Notes: generated by a model from the sequence alone, not told the origin. Positions 12,729-25,335 are shown, counted from the first letter of the stretch. The stretch is DNA of 64,000 nucleotides from Stenopsyche tienmushanensis (GCA_008973525.1 WACJ01000056.1:1-64000); one strand, 5' to 3'. A program made the numbers and translations.

Positions 12729-14830
12729 ATGACTGAGGTGCTACTTAGTGATGCAGAGCAAATGTACATCGTACACGGAGTACAGGTTGAACTTCCTATA
12801 ATTCCTAATACAAAGATTAAATAAAATAGTGTGCGTTTACAAAAATAAGGCATTCAAAAGTGTTTTCCTTTTTAGAAGCTTTTATAATGTACAATCATAT
12901 ATTTGAACACTGAAGTATCATTAATGAAATGTTTTTAGAATGATTATCGCTGTGATGGACGCGGAAGACTCGATTATAGACCGATAGAGCTAGAAACAGA
13001 TATCGTCAGTAATGCAAGTGGATCGGCCCGACTCAGACTGGCTAATACTGATATCCTTGTTGGGATCAAATCTGAAGTTGATGTTCCTACCTTAGACAAA
13101 AAGGACCAAGGAAAAATAGAATTCTTTGTTGACTGGTGTGTAAATGTATTTTAAATTTATATGTTACTAGCGAGTACCCGGCATACGGCGCAATGCCACA
13201 TAACCCTGTTTATCGAAGTGCTTTTGGATATACAATAGAACCTCGATTATCCTCTCCTCGATAATCTCGATATCAGGTATACATGGCAAATCGAATTAAT
13301 TCAGGAATTCACTTGGATAATTGACAATTTCGCTTAATTCATTACGGTATCGAAGGACTTACACATTGTCATTTTGCTGGTATTTCGTTTTTACTTACTT
13401 TAGGTGGCTCCTATAGTCTTATAATAGAGTCTCGGTCACTGACATTGCATTTCGCCATTTCTGCCTATCCTGAGCCTCCTCTCTCTGATGGAAGGTGCTC
13501 ATTTATCGTATCAGCAGTCCGAAAAGCAGACCGATTGGACACACAAACCTTGTAGCCACTCCATCCTCTGGAGGGGAGGGTGTGTTTATGGTTGTGTCTG
13601 CCTGACGAATCAACCATTGACACCTTCGTCCTGGAGTCTTCTATTGTCAACGCAAGGGGCTTGTCTGTTTTATTGGTAACGATAAAATTGAAACTCAAAA
13701 GATGCACAAGGAATAAAAGAGCCTCTCACATTGACATTAGAAAATGTGTGTTAATGAAGAATTAATAATTTACAATCATAACAAAACTTATCCTCCTCCC
13801 TAATAATTATAAGAAGACCTACTGCCGTCTTTGGAAAATTTTATGTGAAGCTATCGTTAAACTCTAATGTATATTTATGTTAAGCTCTGCAAATGCAACT
13901 CCTGAATTTGAAGGCAGAGGAGGAGAACAATTAGGTGCATTAATTTCTAATTGCCTGACACGCGCATATGAATCATCGGCTGCTTTTGACTTAAAGCAGC
14001 TTTGTATCTTGGCAGAAAAACAATGTTGGAAGCTTTATGTTGATATATTAGTATGTTTCATCTATTTTTTGTATGATTTACATAAACTATTGAATAACAA
14101 TCAGATTTTTAACAATTGATATGTTTTTACAGATATTGGAATGCGGCGGTAATTTGTTTGATGCTGTATCGTTAGCAGTTAAGGCTGCATTATTCAATAC
14201 TCAGATACCTCGAGTAGAATGTGTAGTCATGGATGGAGTAACGGTTGATTTGAAGCTATCTGATGATATGTTTGAATGTATTCGGTTGAACATTGGAAAT
14301 GCTCCATTATTGGTAAGAAATTGCATTTAATCGTTACGAGAAATTAAATAATGATTTTTTAATTGTTAAAAATAAATTTTAATCGATAAATCCAGGTAAC
14401 CCTGTCCAGAATTGGTCTGGATGGATCCGTAGTAGACCCATCTGCAGAAGAAGAAAATTGTAGTCCAGTATCAATTGTTATGGGAGTAACTGGCGATCCT
14501 AGAAATTATGGTTCTACTGAAAATAGCAACAAACCAATTGGTAAAATTACTACTATTATGACTCCAGGAAAAGGGAGTATTCACACATCATTTTTACCTT
14601 CCCTAATCAAAGATGGATGGTTAGTGTAGCTAAATTTATATTATATTGAAATTAATGAAACATTTATATTAATCGTCAACGTGTTATTGAATGTTTATTA
14701 ATATGCTTTTTATATCAATTATAATTTCAGTGCGGCTGGACTATCCCTGGATAAAGCACTCGGAAAAGCTCTATTAAAGGAGGTAACTCAACGAAAGAGT
14801 AATGATGTTCGTTATGGATTTTTAAAATAA
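12729..14830 (+). CDS. Rrp42: Exosome complex component RRP42 (EXOSC7)
   Basis: Subunit of the RNase PH-like hexameric ring of the RNA exosome, which threads RNA to the catalytic subunits in nucleus and cytoplasm. Exons: 12729-12785, 12939-13135, 13885-14050, 14133-14312, 14396-14619, 14731-14830. Phases join throughout, giving about 307 residues, close to the usual size (about 290). Recognisable stretches are DAEQMYIVHGVQ at the N terminus, DGRGRLDYRPIELETDIVSN, GSARLRLANTDILVGIKSEV, ATPEFEGRGGEQLG, then ILECGGNLFDAVSLAVKAAL with NTQIPRVE. The start ATG lies ten residues before the conserved YIVHGVQ segment. The family is normally catalytically inactive, and nothing here suggests otherwise. 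The acceptor before 13885 has a weak pyrimidine tract, but frame and conservation demand it. AATAAA motifs lie at and just after the stop. Confidence 0.95.
13160..13260 (+). repeat. Repeat family B fragment in Rrp42 intron
   Basis: It begins CTAGCGAGTACCCGGCATA, matching the left end of the copy at 59237, and continues with a GCAATGCCACA-like segment. It lies in the intron 13136-13884. Only the terminal portion is present. Confidence 0.65.
13485..13590 (-). repeat. Repeat family A fragment in Rrp42 intron
   Basis: On the minus strand it reads GGAGTGGCTACAAGG, then GTGTCCAATCGGTC and a GATAAATGAGCACC-like segment. This corresponds to the copies at 11160-11190 and 19340-19410 in opposite orientation. 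The open frames over it are by-products. Confidence 0.65.
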
Positions 14831-16200
14831 ATATTTCTACTAATAAAATGTATTGTTTCAGTTAATAATTGATCTAATTTTAGTTTACTTTCATTGCTTA
14901 TTTAGTGGTGATATTTAAACGGAGACATAATACAGAGACAGAGAGTGTATTATACATCGTACGATTGTATCATTCGATAGTGATAACCCAAATTAATCGA
15001 TGTTGAGCTTCAACAAATGCATTATTTTCTTACTAAACTAGATTATGAAGAGAAAGAATTAGATTATGGGTTCTTAAGCAAAGTTTTAACATCTTCAATA
15101 TCTTCGGACTCTTCATGACAGACACATAGGAATATGCTTTTTTTAAGTATTGTATTACTGATGCGTTGATGAAATGAAATTATGAACAGAAAACATTCAT
15201 ATTCAAGCATTTGGAAGTCATTAATGGACCAATAGCGATCGTAGTTTGCAATCCTCGTTGGTTTCACAATCAAAAATATATATCGTTTAACATCCAGAGT
15301 GTTAATATTTTTTTAAGATACACAATACACATTTATAAAAGACTAACATGAATAATTATGTCATTATCATTATAGTGCAGCCACTGACAGTCCACTACAG
15401 AACTATGGGCCTCTTCAATATCCATTCATAGGAAGGGGTTACATCCATTTCGTCTGTGTCATACATTCACCTCATTCGCTCGATATTGAAGGTAGCATTA
15501 CACCGAGCTTTATTTAGAACGCTCACCCAACGGGTATTCTGAGTGAACTTATTGACGAACGCTTTCGCGAACGTCTCGATAAGGAGTTTGGGGGGTTTGT
15601 AAAGACTGAGTAGTTTTCATAGGGAAATGGTGGAAAACTATTCTAGACGACCTTTTTGACTCTACTAGAAAGGGCTTTCTGGAGTGCAAGGAGTCCAGTC
15701 TCCCCTTTCTTCGCTAGGGCGTTGTCGGAGTAGGGTGAAGACATACGTGACGCTTAAGTGCATCTCAGATTCGCTCCTACACCAACTGAGAGAGTCTCCC
15801 CGTCACCATACAACTTATCACAGCACATTCGAGACTGAGTGGTTTCACCATCTTTTCAGTTTACACCTCTCAGTTCGGCGATTATAAAACGATATAGAAG
15901 TCAACGGAAGACAGTGCTGTTTACGTTGCAAAGTACAGTTCCTCATATGCATCTCATCGAGGTCGTCTCTTTGATGTTCTTCTAGTCCTTGTTCTGTTCC
16001 TAAAGATTCTTGTATCGCAAAAAGGTGTTAGTCAAGGTTAGGCTGTAACAGAGTGTTGGTCAAATTGAATTAGTCAAGCTGTATTTATGTTACATCTAAG
16101 TATTTCAACTTCGGGCGTTTAGTGCTAGCCGGTGATTATTAAACAATGTACATTTAAGACCTTACCATATGATGGCTCATCTTGTTTACGTACTTAATCT
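14831..16200. other. Rrp42-CNPPD1 intergenic region, unassigned
   Basis: Apart from polyadenylation-type hexamers just after the Rrp42 stop, no gene is seen. A more GC-balanced block at about 15360-15900 begins with TGCAGCCACTGACAGTCCAC, and its composition differs from both flanks. It is probably an old transposon, but no protein motif was found in it. Confidence 0.5.
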
Positions 16201-16204
16201 TTTC

Positions 16205-16500
16205 ACTTCCAGTTTTCGATGAATATTTTTCCCATTTTTTTCCATTTTATCCTGTCTTGTGCTTTTTGTATCCATTTAATGCATGCTATTTGTTATATTT
16301 CATCTACCCGTCTAAGTATAGGTCTTTTTTTAAATCTTTTCTTGCCTCTGGGGTACCACTCGAGGAGACTCTTCGTCCATCTCTCGTCCTTTACTCTTGC
16401 GATGTGTCTTGCCCAGCTCCATTTAAGCTGTTTGATTCTGATGATGACGTCTTGAGTTTTCGTTAACTTCCTTATGTATTCACTTTTTATCCGGCCTTTT
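16205..16500 (-). mobile_element. RTE-like LINE remnant, C-terminal end of ORF
   Basis: One minus-strand frame reads KQLKWSWARHIARVKDERWT, then EWYPRGKKRFKKRPILR, an in-frame stop, and CIKWIQKAQDRIKWKKMGK. This is the characteristic C-terminal tail (WxGHxAR, RWTxxxxxWxPR, QDRxxWK) following the reverse transcriptase in RTE-type and related LINEs. No RT core is recognised upstream, so this is a 5'-truncated, decayed copy. Confidence 0.8.
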
Positions 16501-16960
16501 GAATAATTATATAAATAAATTTATATTGAGGAACGTTGATACAGTATATAGAATAATACCTAATGAGAATGATGTTTATGTGATTTTTAATTGTACAAAT
16601 AGATGTATTTTTTTTCCAATGTTAAATCTTTTATTTAAGCGTAAATAAAATACATTTCTATTATAACACCTATTTAAAAATATTTTTAGGAATCAAATTA
16701 TTCATTTATTGCCACATTACACGCAATATTTATATATTTAATTAACCGATTTATTAATTTATATTTATGCTTGTGAGGAATATTGAAAATAAAAGATTAA
16801 ACGGCAAAAACGCCAAGATTAGATCATGCCTGAAATATATGTGCTGCGTACCAAATATAATTAGTACTAGCAACACTGAGAGGCACTCCTCAGGTGGACG
16901 TTCGCTCGTGAGGTTTTAGGTTTGTTTGAAATTGCCAAGTAGCTGTCATCTTCGGTAAAC

Positions 16961-19900
16961 ATGTCAGCAAGAAGACGAGCTTCAACCAGAAATAAAATGA
17001 AGGTGAGATTGTGACTTTTTTCCTCATATTATTCGATTTGCGTCGCATAATATCGTCACGCGCCACGCTCATAACATACCATACGTCAACATATATCAGC
17101 TCATATCTTTAATTCTAAGACGATAAGGATCTTATTTAAATGCATTATATATTCACAATGAACACAATTGAATCAATAGAATATTATAATAATACTTTCG
17201 TGTGAATTTATTGCAAACTCCGAATAAGTAGGCCATGAAGAAGTGAAATGAACTTTCCAATGAAATGAATCGACTTGGAAATATGACTGAATTTAATCCA
17301 GTCGATTGTCAGATATATATTTATATTTTTGCTTTTAATACCATTCATACCATGACCTTTTAATATATTTTTAATGATATTAAATTGTTATTTGTGAAGA
17401 TCATATATTGAAATGTCAATTATTAAATGTGGTTAATTTTACAGACAATGGACAATCATGATGACTTTTTGAGAAGAATAACAAAATCGCTTTATTATGG
17501 CAAGCTACCAACGATACCATGTTTGAGTCTTCCTGTGATGGGTAAGAATTTGCAATAGTATGCGTATATTGCTTTGTTATAACTTATACATATTTATGTG
17601 GTTAAATAAAGATAATTGTTAAGATGAGTGCATTTCCGTCATTTCCATCTTCTTGTTCGGCTTTATTGCGGCCCGATATCAGAATAGTTTCTCGTGCAGT
17701 GCGGATATTCCACAGCGCACATGGGAGCGTGACAGTCCGGGGGCTCTGCCTCCACACTCATTTTAAATTTATTAAATGATTAATATTTTTTGTTTTTTCG
17801 CCAAAATTCTTATGGTCTTTTACAGGGTGTGTTCAAAAAGTAGTGCATCCAAATTCATAGAAAATCATTCAAAACTCTTGTATTGTATTGTCGCAATAAA
17901 GTTTCCACGCGTCTTTTTGTTCAAATCTTCAGTTACAATGTTATAAACATTTGCTTTCATTATAGATAGATAGCTCGGAGGAGACTTTTAAAGGACGTGG
18001 TTTAAAGCTAACACTCCCCTCAATCTAACGTGTATCATAGCGTCCTTTAAAGTCCGCTAATGAAATTAACATTTCAATCATTCATTTTTGTATCGTTTTC
18101 AATTGTTTGTGTTAAGACAGCTGTTAAAGCACAAACATATTCCGCAGGAAAGATTTAATGTGTAAATATAGCGTGTATTTTTTTCGATTGATTGTATTAA
18201 AAACAGCTGTTATAATATCGCTAAATTATTCCATGGAAAAGATTTTGTAAATAATATCTTTATAATGCGATAATCTGAAATTCGCACAGTTGTGTATGTT
18301 AACGATGATGTTTACAGTATGCGTACGTTATATAGAAACAATTTTTTCAATAATAAAAAATCGGTGTGAGTATTTACCTTTAAAAAGGTGAATTTTTAGC
18401 ATTATTTAGAATATTTACTCTCTTAGTTAACGTATTATTTTTCATATCGTAGGCGACGAATATAATATAAATGATTAATTGAAGGAGTTGTAACGTAAAT
18501 GGGTTGCTGACTGATTTACGCTATAATCACACCTTCTCTTTTCTACGGAAGCGTATGTGCACAGCCGTATACTCAGTTCATTCTCGTTCATCTGAATCAG
18601 TAACTAATCGTATGCAAATGGCGGTGATTGAGATTCAAATTTTATTGAAGCCAAAATTCATTGACGTTGGCGTACCTGAATTTTATGGAATGTTACCAGT
18701 CAGGCTTGAAAATACAAGAAAAATCATATGTGAAATAATTTCCATGTTTGAAATTACTTATCGGGTATATAGAAGTTATTTACATTAGTGAAAGTAAATG
18801 TCTCCTGTAAAATCCATAATTAATGAGGCTCATCTTATGTCATATACCGAGATCTGGCAGCATAAATTGATACATATCATCTAACATATGTTGATAATTT
18901 AATAGTTGTGTTCTGGCGTGTTTCTGGACTATCATTATGACAGTCTGGCGACTGAGTGCCATTGGGTTTGGGAGGGGAGGGAGTTGCCAGATTATTATCA
19001 GAAAAATGGGGATCCTTCACTGACCCGAGCTGTTTATTAGTCTCGCTATTCAGTAGCATGACAGCCCGTTCAACAAAACCTGAATTTAATATCTATGTCC
19101 GCATGGATACGCTCATTCTCAACTTCGAGTGGCCACTTGCACCCTGAGTGCTAGATTCTGTAATTTAAAACTAAAAAAATAGTTAAGATACCAGCTTAAA
19201 TTAGTAAGATCGATATATAAGTTTAATGGGGGGGGGGGGGTCTAGATTCGTACGCGACTTCATTTGGCACAAGCCATCTATATAAATTAGCCTCTGAGAG
19301 GGTTTTTGTGATCATACAGATCATGGAAAGCCGCGGGTATGCATTTACAAGGTCTGTAAGTCCAACCGGTCCGCTTTTCAGATCACTGATATGATGAATG
19401 AGCGCCTTGCTACAGAACGATTACGAACTCTCATTACAAAATTAAGTTGTCTTTTAGTTTTTCAATTGAAGGTCAGTATTTTAGCCACGATTTCTACATG
19501 CCACGTATCCACGAACCGCTGCTCTAGAGAATGTATTTTTGTTTGGGTCGATAGATCAAATAGGTTTTTTTGCTACCACTTTCGCTTCTTTATTCCTCTT
19601 CAAAATACTCGTTTTGCTGTATTTTTTTCTATGAGTCTATGAGCAGCACAAGTTTCCTTATTGCTGCAACTTGCAACTTTGGACGATTTTAGGCTTCATA
19701 TTCAAGTGTTTTGGAGGCATATGTCACGAGAATTTCCTCAATCGTACCATAACTAAATCAGAAATTCAATTATTCTGTAATTTTGAAGTACGTTGTCGCA
19801 ATAATACTCTGAGCCAAATTTTTGTCGTCGTTTTTTGCATGAATTAGTTACCTTGAAACTTAGATTTATGCAACTTCGCAGCCTGAGCCTCCGCAGCTAA

Positions 19901-21395
19901 AAGTACGAGCGCATACAATATTCACAGACTTAAATTGACCTTGTAACAGCTCAACTCGACTTTGTTAGTATGGTAAAAAACACTCACGGTATTTTTATGA
20001 ACCCAATATATTGTCAGAATATTTTAATTCGAGTAAAAGACTGAGATGCTTCTCTATATCTTACCGCACGAAAAAACCTGACCTCTGTTCGATGCTCTCT
20101 AGAAACTTTTTTTGATTCTAACCCAGATGACTGCCTTAAATCTATATTTTAGATCTTCACTAATTGAATAAATTTATTTTCAGAATTATCCGCGGACATT
20201 TTCTCTGAATCTCAAAAAGGCAAATCCCTCAAGCGACTTTATTTAGAAGATGCAGCTGAGTTAACGCGAAATGCATGTGTTTCACCGTGCTCTCTTGTTT
20301 TGGCCCTTGTATATTTGGAAAGACTAAAATCGTGTAATCCCGAGTACGTTGAAAAAATGGCCCCTGCTGATTTGTTTTTGGTTTCTTTGGTAAGATCACG
20401 CGCTATATTATTTTTTTAATTTTTGTGCTTGTACACGGTTTGATGAAAAGTATTAATGTTTTTTGTCGTTGTATTTTTTAGATGGTTTCAAACAAATTTC
20501 TTCAAGATGACGGCGAAGATGACGAAGTAGTTTCTGATGAATGGGCTGCATCGGCGGGGGTTACTCCACTTGCACTCAATCAAATGGAACGGAAGTTTTT
20601 ACATGCTATTGTAAGTTTTCCAGTTTTATATATACATATAAATTTGATTCAATTCAATGTTTTATTAATTTTTTGTTAAAATTTTAGGATTGGCGAGTAT
20701 TTGTGAGCGAAGCGAACTTCGATTCGACGCTAGAATGGCTAGAGCAACAAGTAGCACAACGACAAGGGAAGCTTAGGGGCTGGTTTACGTATGCAGATTT
20801 AACGACGATCACCAATGCTAGTGAAAATATCGGATTGGCGAAATGTTTGGCGACTGTTTATACCGCATTGTCCATTAGTTACTTGGCTAGTGTTTGTACT
20901 TTGATGGCATCCTCTCTTATAGTATCCCACGGTTTAGCGGCAATATCTATGTCAAATGGATTGATTAACGCGTTTGAAAATCCCACCGGCTATCATAACG
21001 AACGATTAGAAAATTTTACGGTACCTTCAGATTTAGATAGTTTGAAAAATAAATATGACTACAGCAATTCATACTTAAATCAAATTAATAACGTGAATTT
21101 TAATAGTGATTTTATAGACGATGATACAAATAATGATACATTTTATCCTAAAATAAAATATCATATAGATAGTTTTAAACCCTTGTACCTCTCATTTCTA
21201 CGGAAAATTATACAATCGACATTTGCTAGCCATCACGATCATGACCCAAAAGAAATTTCATATTTTGACCGAAATATACACAAAAATATCGGCGGGTACG
21301 ACTGTGAAATGCTTCAAAATAACCGAAATAGCTGTAACGAGAATATTTTCTCCATAAGGCATTTTCAATTATGGTCACCCGCTGTTTCTTGCTAA
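16961..21395 (+). CDS. CNPPD1: Cyclin-like protein CNPPD1
   Basis: Homologue of cyclin Pas1/PHO80 domain-containing protein 1, a cyclin-fold membrane protein of poorly known role. Exons: 16961-17002, 17445-17541, 20184-20389, 20482-20610, 20688-21395; phases agree and give 393 residues. Family landmarks are RRITKSLYYGKLP near the N terminus, CVSPCSLVLALVYLERLK, ADLFLVSLMVSNKFLQDDGE, DEWAASAGVTPLALNQMERK and a tryptophan-rich LRGWFTYADL. The hydrophobic segment at about 20850-20950 (SISYLASVCTLMASSLIVSH) fits the membrane helix known in the family. The first exon adds only 14 residues, mostly basic (MSARRRASTRNK). An alternative start is the ATG at 17448, one codon into exon 2. The last third after the helix is Asn/Ser-rich and unlike the vertebrate tail. 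Confidence 0.9.
18960..19420 (-). repeat. Repeat family A copy in CNPPD1 intron
   Basis: It shares TCTCAACTTCGAGTGGCCAC, the CCGAGCTGTTTATTAG-type block and GTCCAACCGGTCCGC with the copy at 10721-11190, in the same order. It sits within the 2.6 kb intron 17542-20183 and includes a G homopolymer near 19230-19241. The rest of this intron has no recognisable gene. Confidence 0.7.
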
Positions 21396-22039
21396 CACAT
21401 GCTACTTTTTAGACGTGTGATTTGAGTCCTAACGTATTTTTAACAAACAGACAAAAATAGTATTCTCAACAATGGAATAAATATATCAAACATTTTAGCT
21501 ATTTTTTTACCAGGTTTTAATCTAATTTATATGTGAACATTTTCATAAAGACTTAAAAATTATGTGATATAATTATGAAGTGTGTAAAACACTCGCTCAG
21601 TACAACGCTAGTGTTGGTTTTGTAAGAAATTTAAAAAAATAAATATTTCCATAACAATTTCATCATCCGCAAATTTGTTTCATTGGACGTTTTTTTTCAA
21701 TTTCTATGTATTTGACGTAAACGAAAACATTTGATATGATTATTGCGCAGAAGATTATAAACAATATTATCATCATGTAAATAAAACTGTGATTTCATAT
21801 GGCATATCATCATGTTATATATCATAATTTGATTAAAATATTGAATGGTTTTTTATATTATCAAGATCGTAATGCAAGATTTGAAGAAAAGATTGAAATT
21901 AACACATCTTAGGTGGATTATGTTTACGGATAATTGATACGCGTAATGGGCAAAAACCGTCGAATAAATGTCTTTTACTTTTAAACTAATTATTATTTTG
22001 TAGTAAAATTTAAAATGATCTTATTCTTCTTAATTCTAT

Positions 22040-22350
22040 GTATTTATTTAAACACTTGATTTCTTACATGTTTTGACTGTTCCTTCGTCACAGGTGTGAA
22101 GTGATGGACACATGTTTCATCCATGGTTATGAATCGACGCAAAAACTCGGCTTTATTGCTGTGAAACATCGCCAAAAACTCAATTGAAACGTCCTCACAG
22201 TGCTGTTTTTGTTTCATTGTGAGCAAATATAGCACCCATTTTGTGCACAGCTTTCTTATGTCCAAGTTTTCAGTCAATATGCGATGTTCAGCAATTTTTT
22301 AAATGCCTATCATGTCTGCTAGCTCGCGCACTTACAGTCGATGTTCATTC
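22040..22350 (-). mobile_element. Mariner transposase relic (family 3)
   Basis: Minus-strand translation contains LSVRELADMIGI before a stop, then HRILTENLDIRKLCTKWV, a region ending EFLRRFITMDETCVHHFTP and TKEQSKHV. These are the helix-turn-helix and first catalytic-aspartate regions (usually T-DETWVHH) of mariner transposases. In-frame stops and loss of the C-terminal half show it is dead. No flanking terminal repeats were identified. Confidence 0.85.
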
Positions 22351-22480
22351 AATACTATCGTAATCGTTGTTTAAACATCGCAACAATTAAACTATTATTT
22401 TTTTACGCAGTATGTGATATGGAATCATGCAATTCTTAAGCTCGCGTTGGAATTTGAATTCTGCTTGCTGCTTTATGAGT

Positions 22481-22745
22481 TCATGAAACAAGAGCACATT
22501 CCTTAATTAAATGGATTTGAGATAAATCTTCAATCCAAATTACAAGTGCATTTTCTGTTGTTTCGAATAAAGGACTTCTTGAATACAATGTAAATTTTGA
22601 GCTTAATTTTGTGCCATTGATTACTGATTTTCTGATGGCAATTTCATTTTTCTTGATTGCTCTTATGGTCGATTTCCCCATGTTGAGAGATTTGTTTATC
22701 TCGGTAGGGTTTTGTCCATTCGCCAAGTAATCCAAAATTGCCAGT
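22481..22745 (-). mobile_element. Tigger/pogo-type transposase relic, N-terminal CENP-B-like HTH
   Basis: Minus-strand translation reads DYLANGQNPTEINKSLNMGK, then STIRAIKKNEIAIRKSV and ENALVIWIEDLSQ. This is the psq/CENP-B type helix-turn-helix arrangement of Tigger and jerky-related proteins. A degraded second copy lies at 52335-52520. No DDE domain follows. Confidence 0.75.
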
Positions 22746-22808
22746 TTCTAATCAAGAGGGCTATTTTAGTGCCCACCTAATGGGACTTGGGCTGTCACTG
22801 CACCGATC

Positions 22809-23135
22809 ATGGACACAGAATACGTTCTGGCCTGGGGGCCGAGAGAGAGGCGCTTCTATGACGTGTCCGCGAACCATGTGAGGGAAACCGTGGTGTACAG
22901 AGATCTGGTGACATGTCCCGGTGCCTTCAGTGATTTTTCAGCTTTTTGTGATAATTTCGGCGCTAAGTTAATATGCCAAACATTAAATCGATCCGAGATC
23001 TACAAGCGTAGAATAAAATCATACCCACACGGTAAAGTAAATGTAGAATCATTCACAATTACACGACTCTATGTTGAATACACAGTCAATGCGTTTCGGG
23101 TAGTACTATTCATCCTGCTGAATACCATCAACTAA
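22809..23135 (+). other. Unassigned 108-codon open frame
   Basis: The N-terminal half (MDTEYVLAWGPRERRFYDVS, then VRETVVYRDLVTCPGAFSDF) has protein-like composition, unlike the AT-rich surroundings. I recognise no domain. It lies among transposon relics and directly follows the Tigger fragment, so it is most likely another mobile-element remnant. A short host exon cannot be excluded. Confidence 0.25.
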
Positions 23136-24192
23136 GCATCTCCCACTCAAGATGTGTTAATATGCATTGAAAGCTGAATATATTGAGGACTTTTCTACAT
23201 TATAAAAGTATTAAATTAAAAATCCAATCCAATATGTACGGGCGGCCGTTTGTTTGATGGTTGAACGTTATGGAGTGATATGGTTTTTTTAAAAATTAAA
23301 ATCAATGAATTTAATATCTTAGGGGTGCACACCAAAGAAAAATGTCATTAAATGTTGACCATTTGAATAAAATACAATTAATTACATGCATAAAAATATA
23401 TATTTTGTTACAGCTATTTGTCTCGTAAGGGCTTATTCTAATATCCTTTTCTTTAATAATTAATTTATCTACTGTATGATGAAATGTAACAAAATTAATA
23501 ATCACAATTGTGCAAATTAATAACTGTAATTGGATAAATCTGAGAATTAATTTGTTTAAAAATCAGTAACTTGGAGAAAATTTATAGACAATAGACGAGC
23601 GTACCAAGTTTTTATGAATACATTTGAACTTCCATTTGCTATAATGACGACGATATCCAAGAAATATATTCATTGATTTGTTTTGGAAATTGTAATCACA
23701 CTGTGGCTAGCTACGGCATCAGATCATGATACTGCATACGTACCGTTAACCGGTAAGCACAGCAGTATTATGCATATTTTAATTTCGTACAATCATCGAA
23801 TGTCGACTTTATGGTTTTATATAAGAGGATTACCAGTAATCGAAACCAATTACAAGAACGATGCACGTTTTTTTTCGTCATGATTCGTTGATGGGAAAAG
23901 AGGCAAAGCGTTTCGCCTTTGCGGAACTCTCGAGGCTATGTATTTCATTAGAGGAAAACGCTTTCGCCATGACTGTACTTAAATTTCAATCGGAAAAATG
24001 GTCAACGATCGTAAAAATATAGTACTCACGATCTAAACCAGATAATCGTCTTATGGGCATTAAAATAATTCTATGTCAGTTAAAGTGGAACAGCGTTTCG
24101 CAACTTTTTCGTTATTGCAACCTCCCTATTGAATATATGAAATTTTATGGACCCCTCATGTAAAAAGACTGCGAAAGAAAATCTTTATTCCT

Positions 24193-24275
24193 TTAACTCT
24201 GCGGTCCTATGTCGAGTCTGACTCGACATCGATTTTATTCCGGTGCATCCTATGTCGAGTCTGACTCGACATTTT
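24193..24275. mobile_element. piggyBac-like terminus with repeated palindrome
   Basis: A TTAA at 24193-24196 is followed by two copies of a 21-bp palindrome (arms ATGTCGAGT and ACTCGACAT around CTG) at 24209-24229 and 24252-24272, 43 bp apart. A TTAA target plus subterminal palindromes is the layout of the two piggyBac-like elements at 29040 and 42377, though the palindrome differs. The other end was not found, so this may be a truncated element. Confidence 0.4.
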
Positions 24276-24759
24276 TTCCACTCAGATTTAAAATCAAGTG
24301 ATTTTTTTTGTTTATCGTGTTTAGGACAGTATTTAAAAAAGGTTTAAAGGTTTTAGTAAAGGAATGTTGGCTTTTATGATCCTTTACAATGTTTCGCCTA
24401 CATGCTAGAGATACAAAGGAAAGGGTCTATTGCACGGGTAAAATCCTAAACACAGGCAGTGACTCTTGACTCTCGTGAACATTTCTGATTAAACTTACGA
24501 TATTTTTTTCGTAATCATATAGTATTCATTATATTTTTGTGCAAAACTAACGGATATACAAAATGCCAAAAATAAAAACAGTGATATAAATGAGTTTGAA
24601 AGCAGTGATTATATGCGTGAACTGGATATTTAATTGCAAGAATTAGCAATAGGTAAAAAAATTGGAGAGAATTGTCATAGTGTGGTTTAACCCGAAATGG
24701 AGTACTATCGGAGACCCTGCGCTTCCCTTCCACTAATTCAGAAAGAGCACTCTTGTACA

Positions 24760-25335
24760 TTGAGCTCGGAGACAGACAGAAACAGAGAGAGAACGTAGCG
24801 CAGTTCGGGAGACAGATATGGTAAGCTTCCCCGCATACATCGCACGATTGTATGGATAATTAGCTCAAATTTATCGACTAATAATGAGATTTAAAGTGTG
24901 CTATTTGATTACGCAAAGGACACAATTTCAACCGGAAATGGCGGAGAAGGCTGTTTTTCTGAGGTTTTGAGGTATCCATAATCAATTTCTACATTTTGCA
25001 CAAAAATGTGCCATAAAAGAAGGAAAGAAGCCGATGAAACACAAAACGTTTCGTACGGAATTATTATTGAGCCTCATTGGTGATTTTAAATCCCCCCCTC
25101 CCCAGCGGCGGAGATCAGTGCGTGTTGTCTAAATTACAATTGCGCTATCATAAATATCAGTGAAGCGCAGGAGGTTGGAGTCGAGGGATTCGTCGGTTAG
25201 CCTTGACTGCGGGAGGTCGTCCTTCCTGCAGCCAGATCTCTCTCTCGTGGGGAATAAATAGTTATTTAGAAAAGAGAGGCTTTCTATTCGACGCCTGTCT
25301 CTTCCCATCCATTCGTACAGCAAAATCACGGCCCG
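24760..25335. other. Unassigned GC-balanced block
   Basis: It stands out in composition: purine-rich GAGACAGACAGAAACAGAG near 24766, then a C-run CCCCCCTCCCC near 25095 and CTCTCTCGTGGGGAATAAAT near 25240. The AATAAA after a GC-rich stretch would fit a solo LTR, but no matching terminal TG/CA ends or duplicated target site were found. Nothing coding is supported. Confidence 0.3.

Noticed and set aside
12620..12853. 77-codon minus frame at the Rrp42 start
   Set aside because: It overlaps the conserved first exon of Rrp42 on the opposite strand and has no recognisable motif.
17824..17930. GGGTGTGTTCAAAAAGTAG, transposon-end-like sequence in the CNPPD1 intron
   Set aside because: No inverted partner or coding remnant could be identified.
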